A stretch of 7,276 nt of DNA, taken from contig DAOWIM010000261.1 in NCBI GenBank assembly GCA_030640905.1, forward strand, positions 1 through 7,276, read 5' to 3'. Shown here one piece after another: positions 1 to 6,852 of this stretch (its first letter is position 1; each line of letters starts with the position of its first letter). This DNA is from a bacterium (GTDB taxonomy: Bacteria > Zixibacteria > MSB-5A5 > GN15 > FEB-12). The notes beneath the pieces were generated by a model that saw nothing but the letters and a program-made list of their open reading frames with translations, searched no databases and had not been told where the DNA came from. The translations under genes were made by a program, and so were the position numbers.

Positions 1-680
1 CGAACGTTGGCTGGGACCGCACCCCTCAGCAGGCGGCCACCACCAACCCATTGCTGGTCGGCGAGATGGCACGGCTATGCCTTGAAGCCGGAGCCACAAA
101 AGTGATCGTCACCGATGTTACATGCAATGAGGCCCGTCGTTGTTTCCTCCGTTCCGGAATAAGGAACGCTGTGGAAGAGGCGGGCGCTGATGTCATCCTC
201 GCACAGCCGGATGATTTCCTCATGACTAACATGGGCGGGGAACTCTTGACAACCTGGCCGGTGCTTAAACACTTCATCAACTGTGACCGTCTGATCAACA
301 TGCCGATTGTCAAGCAACATTCGCTTTCATCGTGCACCCTCGCCATGAAGAATCTCTACGGCATGATCGGAGGACGACGTAATCAGTTGCATCAACAGAT
401 CGACCAATCGATTGTCGACCTCGCTGCCTTCGGACGCCCGACCCTGACGGTTATCGATGCCACCCGCGTTCTCCTGCGCGGAGGACCGACCGGTGGATCA
501 CTCGATGATGTCGCTATCGAAAACTCTGTCATATGCGCCACTGATCAGGTTGCCGCCGACTCCCGCGCCTGTGAATTCCTCGGCCTCGAAGGTAACCAGG
601 TCGGCCATATCGTTCTTGCCGAAAAGACCGGACTCGGTTCGCTGGACTATCGATCTGTCGGTTACAAAGAGATTGCCTGA
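1..680 (+). CDS. DUF362 domain protein, 5' end missing
   Basis: This is the C-terminal 225 residues of a DUF362 family protein. The reading frame is open from base 3 to the TGA at 678-680. The start lies upstream of the window: family-like sequence (NVGWDRTP..AATTNP) continues to the left edge, so the in-frame TTG at 51 is not a start. Family hallmarks are visible: a KQHS motif in a strand-loop context, KNLYG, a following segment with a conserved His (NQLHQQI) and VDLAAF, then VIDATRVLLRGGPTGG and ATDQVAADSRACEFLG. DUF362 proteins often neighbour or are fused to [4Fe-4S] ferredoxin domains, but their reaction is unknown. The stop overlaps the start of the next gene by one base (TGATG), so the two are almost certainly co-transcribed and translationally coupled. 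A paralogue sits at 5840-6760. Any signal peptide would be in the missing part. Family assignment is firm; function is not assigned. Confidence 0.88.
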   Translation, partial: NVGWDRTPQQAATTNPLLVGEMARLCLEAGATKVIVTDVTCNEARRCFLRSGIRNAVEEAGADVILAQPDDFLMTNMGGELLTTWPVLKHFINCDRLINMPIVKQHSLSSCTLAMKNLYGMIGGRRNQLHQQIDQSIVDLAAFGRPTLTVIDATRVLLRGGPTGGSLDDVAIENSVICATDQVAADSRACEFLGLEGNQVGHIVLAEKTGLGSLDYRSVGYKEIA

Positions 681-2362
681 TGACAGTTCGCACCGTCCGA
701 AATCTTCGCCGCATCTCGCAGGTTGTGTTCTTCCTGATCTTCCTCTGGTTAATCCTGAAAACTACTTTTGAGGTCAGCTTCAACCCGGCCGATCCATCGG
801 AGATCATGTTGCCATATCCGGTATCAATCGCATTGGAATTTGATCCACTGACGGCTTTAGCTACTCTTCTTTCTACCGGCACCCTCTATAAAGATTTGCT
901 ATGGTCATTGGTGATTCTCATTCCAACTATATTTATCGGCCGCTTTTTCTGCGGCTGGGTCTGTCCGCTGGGAAGTCTCAATCACTGGGTGTCGGAAATC
1001 GGCTCGGAACGAAAATCACGTAAGGGTACCAGGATCGTTGAGTCGAATCGATACAAGAAGTACCAGCGAATCAAATACTATGTGCTGCTTGTTTTTCTCG
1101 GCGGCGCTATCACCGGCGTTTTGCAGGTCGGCCTGCTTGATCCGTTACCACTTCTGGCCCGATCACTGGGCACCGCTGTGCTGCCGATGCTCCACACAAC
1201 GGCGCTGGGAATTCTTGGCCTGTGCAAAGATACCGGTTTCCCACCGATCATGAACAGCGCACAGTTCGCCTACGATCTGATCGCTCCGGTGATGCTGCCA
1301 TTCCGACAGGCTCATTTTCATGGGATCATAACAATCGGCCTGTTCTTTGGAATCATACTCGTCCTCAACCGTGTTTTCACTCGCTTCTGGTGCCGCGCGA
1401 TTTGTCCGCTCGGTGCGCTGTTTGGCATCTTCTCACGCTTTGCGATTTTCGGATTGGAAAAGGATGAGTCCTCCTGCGACCAATGCAACCTCTGCCTGGT
1501 ATCGTGCCAGGGAGCGGACAATCCTGATATCGGCTCCAAGTGGCGGCAACCGGAATGCCATCTCTGTCTTAACTGTCAGGCTTCCTGTCCAAAAGGATCA
1601 CTCAAGTTTACTTTCTTCCCCAATCAAGAAGCAACAAAGGCCAACCCTCTCGGTACGCCAAAGGTTGACATCACGCGTCGAAAAACGGTCGCTTCGGTCG
1701 TTGGCGGCCTGGCTCTCTTTCCATTGTTCCGGTCCGGTGATGCCTTCAAGGTCAACGCCAACCCGTACATGATTCGTCCACCGGGCGCAACGCCTGAGGA
1801 GGATTTTATTGCTCGTTGTATTCGGTGCGGCCAATGTATGCGCGTCTGTCCCAATAACGCCCTGCACCCGACTCTGCTGGAAGCCGGCTTTGAAGGCATG
1901 TGGACACCGATCCTGATAGCGAAAATCGGCTACTGCGAACCATCGTGCACGCTGTGCGGTCAGGTCTGCCCGACCGGCGCTATCGCGGAGTTGACAATGC
2001 AACAAAAGGTGGGCGACAAAGAAGTACCACCCAATCGGATCGGGACGGCGTTTGTTGATCGCGGTCGTTGTCTGCCGTGGGCGATGGCTACACCTTGTAT
2101 CGTTTGCGAGGAATGGTGTCCAACCTCGCCGAAGTCTATCTATTTCAAGGATGAGATCATAACCGATAGTCGCGGCAAAGAAGTCGCGGTAAAACGTCCC
2201 TACGTCGACGCCGCTCTATGCACCGGTTGTGGAGCGTGTGAGTTTGCCTGTCCGGTAAGCGACCGCCCGGCGATCTATATTACTTCGGTTGGCGAATCAC
2301 GTTCGACAGAAAATCAAATTCTCCTGAAGAAAAAGCCACCGACACCCCAGCAGCAGACTTAG
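680..2362 (+). CDS. NapH-NapG-like fused polyferredoxin, membrane-bound
   Basis: This 560-residue protein appears to join two proteins normally encoded separately. Residues 1-310 match NapH: hydrophobic segments near 12-30, 72-92, 132-152 and 212-232, two CX3CP motifs (C91/C95 and C238/C242) at the ends of helices 2 and 4, and two [4Fe-4S] motifs (C266, C269, C272, C276; C293, C296, C299, C303). Residues 330-352 resemble the NapG Tat leader: R333-R334 followed by a hydrophobic stretch. Residues 365-535 match NapG: an RPPGA motif, then four Cys clusters (C380-C390, C419-C430, C464-C480, C514-C524). NapGH pass electrons from quinol to a periplasmic reductase. No napA or napB gene is visible, so the acceptor is unknown and a nitrate reductase role should not be assumed. 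The ATG overlaps the upstream stop by one base, with an AAGAG eight bases upstream. A Lys/Pro/Gln-rich tail ends the protein. Confidence is high for the fold, moderate for topology and low for the partner. Confidence 0.88.
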   Translation: MTVRTVRNLRRISQVVFFLIFLWLILKTTFEVSFNPADPSEIMLPYPVSIALEFDPLTALATLLSTGTLYKDLLWSLVILIPTIFIGRFFCGWVCPLGSLNHWVSEIGSERKSRKGTRIVESNRYKKYQRIKYYVLLVFLGGAITGVLQVGLLDPLPLLARSLGTAVLPMLHTTALGILGLCKDTGFPPIMNSAQFAYDLIAPVMLPFRQAHFHGIITIGLFFGIILVLNRVFTRFWCRAICPLGALFGIFSRFAIFGLEKDESSCDQCNLCLVSCQGADNPDIGSKWRQPECHLCLNCQASCPKGSLKFTFFPNQEATKANPLGTPKVDITRRKTVASVVGGLALFPLFRSGDAFKVNANPYMIRPPGATPEEDFIARCIRCGQCMRVCPNNALHPTLLEAGFEGMWTPILIAKIGYCEPSCTLCGQVCPTGAIAELTMQQKVGDKEVPPNRIGTAFVDRGRCLPWAMATPCIVCEEWCPTSPKSIYFKDEIITDSRGKEVAVKRPYVDAALCTGCGACEFACPVSDRPAIYITSVGESRSTENQILLKKKPPTPQQQT

Positions 2363-2543
2363 TAGGTTATTGAAAACGCGTTCTTGCTATGAGTTTACTG
2401 TATCGTGGGGTTGAGAACGGGCGACGTAAAGCCGCCCTCTACGCGGGACGTCATCCCCTCCTCGCGTAGCGGCGGGCAGGCGAAGCCTGTTCTAAGTGTG
2501 TCCGCCGTCATAGCGCCGTTATAAAGAGTTTTCCAACGGCCTC
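2363..2543. repeat. Imperfect palindromic MITE-like element
   Basis: Almost the whole gap between the convergent genes folds onto itself in nested arms. The outer ends form imperfect inverted repeats: AGGTTATTGAAAAC (2364-2377) against GTTTTCCAACGGCCT (2528-2542), whose reverse complement is AGGCCGTTGGAAAAC. Inside these, GCTATGA (2386-2392) pairs exactly with TCATAGC (2508-2514). AGAACGGGC (2414-2422) pairs with GCCTGTTCT (2485-2493) with one G-T pair. CTACGCG (2439-2445) pairs exactly with CGCGTAG (2463-2469). No reading frame or transposase is present and I see no clear target-site duplication. This layout fits a non-autonomous miniature element or a dispersed intergenic palindrome. Whether it occurs elsewhere in the genome cannot be seen here. 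Confidence 0.6.
2414..2493. terminator. Large hairpin, possible bidirectional terminator
   Basis: This is the central stem of the palindromic element. Arms 2414-2422/2485-2493 and 2431-2445/2463-2477 enclose a 17-base loop. A second local hairpin, CAGGC-GAA-GCCTG (2477-2489), competes with the outer arm. It lies between the 3' ends of two converging genes, so it could stop transcription from both sides. There is no U-tract directly after either arm, so it is not a canonical intrinsic terminator. A smaller stem, GGCCT-CTC-AGGCC (2538-2550), lies just past the stop of the minus-strand gene, also without a clear U-tract. Confidence 0.3.
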
Positions 2544-2552
2544 TCAGGCCTC

Positions 2553-4700
2553 TTATCCGGGCCGACCAATAATTATGGAACAGACCAGAGTAACGCCCGT
2601 CACCACCGACAGCGCGATCAACAGTGCCGACAGGCCAATGATCGGCAGCAGAATAGTTGTTGCGGTCAGCGCGCCTATTGCCGAACCGATCAACTCCGCA
2701 GCATAACCAAGTCCGCGATTACGAAGCGAACGGCCGTAGTAGTAACGATTGGTCGCCGCCACAAAAAGCCCGCCGGTCGCCAGCGCGGTAACGAACAAGA
2801 ATCCAATGTGGTAGATAAGCAGAACATCGGGTTGAATGTTTCGGAACGTATGATAATACCAAAGCCCCGCAACCAGAAGCATAACCAACGAACCGATCTC
2901 AACCCCAAAGTCGCCGGCCCGATGTGCAAAGTACGTTCCAACCGACAACCCCAGCATGAATACACCGATGAGAATGGCAACCTCCGAATATAACGAACCG
3001 GCGACTGCCTGATGAACGTAGAATGCTATCAACTCGAGACTCAACGACACAATTCCGGCCACCACGTAAACGAACAAGCCGAATGTTCGGCGTCGCATGC
3101 CAGACCACACGGTAGCCGCCAACGTGATTATGAGAATGCCACCTATCACGTACGGCAACGCCCGACCCGAAAACATCAGAGCTATAAACCGCCGGTCGAA
3201 ACTCTCCGGTGATGCCCGGTAGTATGCCTGATAGTGCGGCAGGATCGGTCGGTCGAGACTGTTGCTCATCGTTGCGTCGTTGAGTGCCCCCCACAGTCGG
3301 TCGATCTTCAGTGGGTCGAGTCGATCAAACAAATAGCTGTCGCTGACATACCGAGGCTGGTAAGGCAGACTATCAATACGTGCGATAATCGAGTCATACT
3401 CCATGTTGAAGCGATCACCGTCCGACGCCAGCAGCAGTGTCGATGCTCCGGGCCAGATCGACACATGGTCAAAGGAACTCCGCAACACGTTAACCATCGG
3501 ACCAAGCAGTTGTGTTGTTTCGGTTGTAACGTAACGGTCGGTATCGTATCGAGTCGGAAGAAGCAGCACGCCGTTTGTTTTCATAAGTAGTTTCAACACC
3601 GCCATAAATTCACCGGTGATGATTCCGCTGACCCGATAGGTACCCGGCTCCCCGACATTGAGAATGACAATGTCATACTTGTTCAGTTCGGACATGCGTG
3701 TGACAAAACGCGCCGCGTCACTTTCCACTCTGAAGATTCCACTGTGGGAGGGGAGAATGTCGACTAGCCCTGCAGTCAGTTTCGCGCGGGGATCAATCGC
3801 TGTAATGTGTAAGCCCGGCAACGAGTCGACCAATTGCGCAACCCCAAACTCCGCCCTGCCGATCAACAGTACTTCGCATTCACCCTCAGGCATGTATATC
3901 AACGGCGGTATGAGAAGATTCTCGGCTGTCTGTATATCCGGCGATGTTGCCTCAACGACATTGTCGGTCAGTAGAATGACCGAGCTATCGCGCGTCAGAA
4001 TCGTCTGGTGACTGTACGGTGTATCAAATGACATTTCCACCGAATACGAATCATACTTGAAGCGATCAATCGCAAGATCAGCATTGAACGCAAGAACAAC
4101 CGTCAGCATACCGACGGCGACAATTCCGTGAACGAACTTCTGTCGCGACGATGGCCTTCTCTCATTGGTGAACGGCGCAAAAATAATTACCAGCAAGGCA
4201 ATTGCTACTGTCGTCTCCAATGTTGAAAGCACGTTCCCCGCCAAAACGACGGTCACCACCCCGGCGGCAAAAGCGCCAATGCCTTCCCAGAGGTAAACTG
4301 TTACGATTGAATCGCCGGTGACGCTACCCTCGCGCGCTATGGAAGAAAACAGCCAGCCGGAGAATATCCCGACTGGAAACATTGCTATCACCGAAATCAG
4401 CGCCGCCGTGCTGAGTGGAATTAGTTCGCCGACCACATCGGTGACTACAAAAGGAATGAGGCGTGTGGCTGCGATCATGACCGGTAGAAGTATTGACGCC
4501 ACCAGAAACAGCGCCGTCGTTGCTGTCGGTCGCTTTGATCGACCGCCCAGAGTCGCGCCTATCGCTACCCAGATCAACCAGCCGAAAAGCGAGGTGCCAA
4601 TAATCAACTCGCCACCATGCAGCGATGAAATCAGTTCGCGCAGCAGCAGTACCTGGCCGCCTGTCGCATACACCCCGAGTAAAAAAGCTTTGCGTCTCAT
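2553..4700 (-). CDS. Polytopic membrane protein with spermidine-synthase-like domain
   Basis: This 715-residue protein has about seven N-terminal membrane segments (within residues 4-206), a soluble Rossmann-like domain (about 207-505) and about seven C-terminal segments (510-711). The order matches membrane-fused spermidine-synthase-like proteins. The soluble domain keeps the family's secondary pattern: VLLIGRAEFG (277-286) stands where GGGDG is expected, AIDP (301-304) is the acidic end of strand 2, ESDAARF (326-332) follows, and YDIVILNVGEP (342-352) stands where the catalytic D..DP loop is expected. The Gly-rich loop is altered and the catalytic Asp is N348, so ordinary aminopropyl transfer is unlikely. 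Positive charges (R2-K4, R54-K56, R180-R186, R535-R538, R652-R661) lie on loops consistent with a cytoplasmic N-terminus and an outward-facing soluble domain. The ATG follows the upstream TAA with no gap and has no good ribosome site, which suggests coupling. It is last in the operon. Family is fairly sure; substrate is unknown. Confidence 0.82.
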   Translation of the reverse strand: MRRKAFLLGVYATGGQVLLLRELISSLHGGELIIGTSLFGWLIWVAIGATLGGRSKRPTATTALFLVASILLPVMIAATRLIPFVVTDVVGELIPLSTAALISVIAMFPVGIFSGWLFSSIAREGSVTGDSIVTVYLWEGIGAFAAGVVTVVLAGNVLSTLETTVAIALLVIIFAPFTNERRPSSRQKFVHGIVAVGMLTVVLAFNADLAIDRFKYDSYSVEMSFDTPYSHQTILTRDSSVILLTDNVVEATSPDIQTAENLLIPPLIYMPEGECEVLLIGRAEFGVAQLVDSLPGLHITAIDPRAKLTAGLVDILPSHSGIFRVESDAARFVTRMSELNKYDIVILNVGEPGTYRVSGIITGEFMAVLKLLMKTNGVLLLPTRYDTDRYVTTETTQLLGPMVNVLRSSFDHVSIWPGASTLLLASDGDRFNMEYDSIIARIDSLPYQPRYVSDSYLFDRLDPLKIDRLWGALNDATMSNSLDRPILPHYQAYYRASPESFDRRFIALMFSGRALPYVIGGILIITLAATVWSGMRRRTFGLFVYVVAGIVSLSLELIAFYVHQAVAGSLYSEVAILIGVFMLGLSVGTYFAHRAGDFGVEIGSLVMLLVAGLWYYHTFRNIQPDVLLIYHIGFLFVTALATGGLFVAATNRYYYGRSLRNRGLGYAAELIGSAIGALTATTILLPIIGLSALLIALSVVTGVTLVCSIIIGRPG

Positions 4701-5840
4701 TTAGAACCGACCGGGGATCTCCCGATTGCACTCGTTGCAACGGTTGCCGTTTAAGTTGTTCTGCACTATCCGGTATCCGCGACGCTGGATAAGAATCTGA
4801 CCGCATTTGGGACAGTAGGTTGATTCGGCGTGATGACCCGGTACATTTCCAAGATAAACAAACTGCAGCCCCTCGGCCTGACAGATTCCCAATGCTCGCT
4901 CGAGGGTTCGTTGAGGTGTGACAGGAAGATCGCGCAACAGGTACTGAGGGTGAAAACGTGAGAAGTGGATCGGTATGTCGGCGCCAAGGTATTTTTTGAC
5001 CCACCGAGCCAGGTCCCGAAACTCCGCGTCTGTATCGTTAAGGGTCGGCACCACCAGATAGACCAACTCAAGCCAGATGCCGGCAGTTTTTATTTGGATC
5101 AATCTATCAAGAATCGGCTTGAGTTCACCGCCGACGATATCGCGATAGTAATCTTCACGTATCGACTTCAGATCGACTTTGATGGCGTCAAGTTGCCGAA
5201 TCAGATCCGCCAGCGGTTTTTCCTCAATGTATCCGCCGGTAATCATCACCGACTTGATTCCGTCTTCCCGCCCCAGCTCCGCCGTGTCGTACATGTACTC
5301 ATAGTAGATGACCGGCTCAGAGTAAGTGTATGCAATTGTAGGAATCCGGCGTGACTTGCAAACGTCAACAATCGAGGCCGGAGGAATGTCGAGATTGTTC
5401 GTCTGCTCGGGGCGCGACTGTGAAATCTCCCAGTTCTGACAGAACTTGCAGTTAACATTACACCCGGCGGTCGCCAACGACAGCGCGGTAGTGCCCGGAT
5501 AAAAATGATAGAGCGGTTTCTTCTCGATAGGATCGATGTTAAAAGCGCATGGCAAACCGTAAACCAGCGTATGGTAAGTGTCACCCCTGTTCTCTCTGAC
5601 GCCACAATAGCCACGCTCCAGATCAGTGACCCGACAATGACGCGGACAAAGCTCGCACTCTATGCCGCCACCCTCAAGCTTCCGGTAATAGCGCGCTTCG
5701 ACCGTTGAAAGTTGTTTGGTGAAATCGAACGCACACGCATTCTCTACGCCACGCATAAACTCCGGCAACAACTCCGTATGCGAGGCCGCCATCGCCGCAG
5801 CTCCACATCCGACACACTTTACGAACGTCCGTCGCTTCAT
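4701..5840 (-). CDS. amrS: AmmeMemoRadiSam system radical SAM enzyme, Tat-type N-terminus
   Basis: This 379-residue radical SAM protein matches the AmmeMemoRadiSam radical SAM family, which co-occurs with Memo and AMMECR1 proteins. The radical SAM [4Fe-4S] motif is CNVNCKFC (C127, C131, C134), preceded by TAG and followed by QNWEISQ. An N-terminal Cys set (C62, C65, C69, C79) and a C-terminal pair of CX2C motifs (C343/C346 and C368/C371), resembling a zinc ribbon, are also seen; both regions are usual for this family. The N-terminus has twin arginines (MKRRTFVK) and a short Ala-rich stretch to about residue 19, so it looks like a Tat leader, although the hydrophobic core is short. Radical SAM enzymes are normally cytoplasmic, which makes this odd. 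The ATG overlaps the upstream DUF362 stop (TGATG), with AGAGGGG eleven bases upstream, and the stop abuts the next ATG. The reaction is not established. The family call is firm and the symbol is the family's conventional one. Confidence 0.9.
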   Translation of the reverse strand: MKRRTFVKCVGCGAAAMAASHTELLPEFMRGVENACAFDFTKQLSTVEARYYRKLEGGGIECELCPRHCRVTDLERGYCGVRENRGDTYHTLVYGLPCAFNIDPIEKKPLYHFYPGTTALSLATAGCNVNCKFCQNWEISQSRPEQTNNLDIPPASIVDVCKSRRIPTIAYTYSEPVIYYEYMYDTAELGREDGIKSVMITGGYIEEKPLADLIRQLDAIKVDLKSIREDYYRDIVGGELKPILDRLIQIKTAGIWLELVYLVVPTLNDTDAEFRDLARWVKKYLGADIPIHFSRFHPQYLLRDLPVTPQRTLERALGICQAEGLQFVYLGNVPGHHAESTYCPKCGQILIQRRGYRIVQNNLNGNRCNECNREIPGRF

Positions 5841-6760
5841 CAGAAAAGCGTCCCCTCTTTGGCGTTGCCGGTTACGTCAATATCAAGAACCTCAAGATCA
5901 ATATCGTCCAGCTCGGCAATTCCCAGACCGATCTCCGCGGCAGTTTTCAAATACTGTACCGGACGCTCAACCTGGGCCAGCGGTGGGTGATTGTTTGTGG
6001 CGCGGATATATTCCAGGATTTCAAGTCCAACACGATCAGCCGCCACCGGATCGGTCGCTATCACCAAGCCACCATAATAGTGAAGATAGCTGCCGACATA
6101 CGCCGGCCCGCCATTATATTGAACCCTGACAGCGTCAATAATGGTCAGGCGATTTTTTAATCTGATCGGTGTCAGATTGGCCACATGAGCACAGAACGGA
6201 TTGCAATTATCGCCGTGGTATTTGTTCGGGTTATGAATGGCGCCATACATGTTTTTCAAGCCAGCCGAAAGACCGGCAATAGAATGGTCTTTCAGAACCG
6301 GCAAGTTGATATTGAAATCAACCACTCGTGTGATAATGCGGCTGACTAACGAGTTTACTTCACCGTACGAGTAGAATTGATCGCTGTAACCGACACCATT
6401 GGCATCGGTTCCGAGGCATCGTATTGCCGTTGAGGCCGCGTTTAGCTCGTACCCGGCTTCGGCCAGTTCTCGACTGGTCCGCTCCCAGACGACGATGTCG
6501 TTGGCGTCACGGTCGGTTTTGATCAGCATATCAGCGAGCGCCTCGGTTAAAGCGACTGGAGTTGAGTTGGCTTTGCCGGCCAGACAATTGGTTTTCATCC
6601 CCACCACACCCGGCGGCAGCAATTTTCGCAGGGCGGCGACCGCATTTGGCTCCCCAGTTAGGGCTCGTAGTCCGGCTGTCAGAAAAAGATTGTACTCTGC
6701 CCGCGTGAGAGGTTGCCGTAACTCGCGGTCTTGAGACTTGACGACCACTACCTTACTCAT
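5840..6760 (-). CDS. DUF362 domain protein, no signal peptide
   Basis: This 306-residue DUF362 protein is the first gene of the minus-strand operon. Family features are GMKTNCLAGK (54-63), NLPVLKDHS (152-160), LKNMYG (168-173), IIDAVRVQYNGGP (207-219) and IATDPVAAD (234-242). The segment 181-193 contains H182, D184, C186, C190 and H192, a cluster that could bind metal. The start is well fixed: an in-frame TAG lies two codons upstream, so the protein begins at MSKVVVV and has no Sec or Tat leader. There is no Shine-Dalgarno sequence, and a TATAAT box lies so close that the transcript may begin at the ATG. It overlaps the radical SAM gene by one base. A paralogue at 1-680 shares the KxHS, KNxYG and IDAxRV motifs. 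DUF362 function is unknown; the gene order suggests a role with the radical SAM enzyme, possibly in electron transfer or cluster or cofactor handling (inference). Confidence 0.88.
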   Translation of the reverse strand: MSKVVVVKSQDRELRQPLTRAEYNLFLTAGLRALTGEPNAVAALRKLLPPGVVGMKTNCLAGKANSTPVALTEALADMLIKTDRDANDIVVWERTSRELAEAGYELNAASTAIRCLGTDANGVGYSDQFYSYGEVNSLVSRIITRVVDFNINLPVLKDHSIAGLSAGLKNMYGAIHNPNKYHGDNCNPFCAHVANLTPIRLKNRLTIIDAVRVQYNGGPAYVGSYLHYYGGLVIATDPVAADRVGLEILEYIRATNNHPPLAQVERPVQYLKTAAEIGLGIAELDDIDLEVLDIDVTGNAKEGTLF

Positions 6761-6765
6761 ATACT
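6738..6765 (+). promoter_or_regulatory. Sigma-70-like promoter for the Memo gene
   Basis: TTGACG (6738-6743) and TATACT (6760-6765) are separated by 16 bases on the plus strand, close to the sigma-70 consensus. Transcription would start near 6772. The -35 box lies inside the first codons of the divergent DUF362 gene, and the -10 box sits beside the minus-strand TATAAT. The two promoters therefore overlap and RNA polymerase binding should be mutually exclusive. Confidence 0.5.
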
Positions 6766-6766
6766 A

Positions 6767-6772
6767 ATTATA
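6767..6772 (-). promoter_or_regulatory. -10 box for the minus-strand operon, probably leaderless
   Basis: A perfect TATAAT reads on the minus strand from 6772 to 6767. A start site about seven bases downstream would fall at or next to 6760, the A of the DUF362 ATG. With no Shine-Dalgarno sequence in the few bases between, this fits a leaderless mRNA. No convincing -35 hexamer is seen at 16-18 bases upstream, so the assignment rests on the -10 box and its position. Confidence 0.45.
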
Positions 6773-6835
6773 ACGGAAAGATAATGAAAACGACAGATAT
6801 TTTGCCGCCGGACTTCCGCCTGGAATTTCGGCTGC

Positions 6836-6842
6836 GGAAAGG
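6836..6842 (+). promoter_or_regulatory. Ribosome binding site favouring the 6853 start
   Basis: GGAAAGG lies ten bases before the ATG at 6853. A competing in-frame ATG at 6784 has its own GGAAAG (6775-6780) three bases before it. The downstream start gives a normal Sec signal peptide directly after the Met; the upstream one adds 23 mostly polar or charged residues before it. I prefer 6853, but the choice is not certain. Confidence 0.4.
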
Positions 6843-6852
6843 CTCATATACT

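Noticed and set aside
51..53. TTG as the start of the first DUF362 gene
   Set aside because: Family-like sequence continues in frame without a stop to the left edge, so the gene simply begins outside the window.
680..2362. Annotation as a periplasmic nitrate reductase component
   Set aside because: The NapH and NapG resemblance is real, but no napA, napB or napD is in the window and the neighbours are DUF362 and radical SAM genes, so the electron acceptor is unknown.
2538..2550. Short hairpin GGCCT-CTC-AGGCC as an intrinsic terminator of the minus-strand operon
   Set aside because: The stem is only five base pairs and no clear U-tract follows it on the minus strand; it may simply be part of the edge of the palindromic element.
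2553..4700. Annotation as a functional spermidine synthase (speE)
   Set aside because: The Gly-rich cofactor loop and the catalytic Asp are both changed, and the domain sits between membrane segments with a predicted outward orientation.
4324..5004. A 226-codon open frame on the minus strand
   Set aside because: It straddles the radical SAM and membrane protein genes in another frame, has no recognisable domain, and both overlapped genes have strong family evidence.
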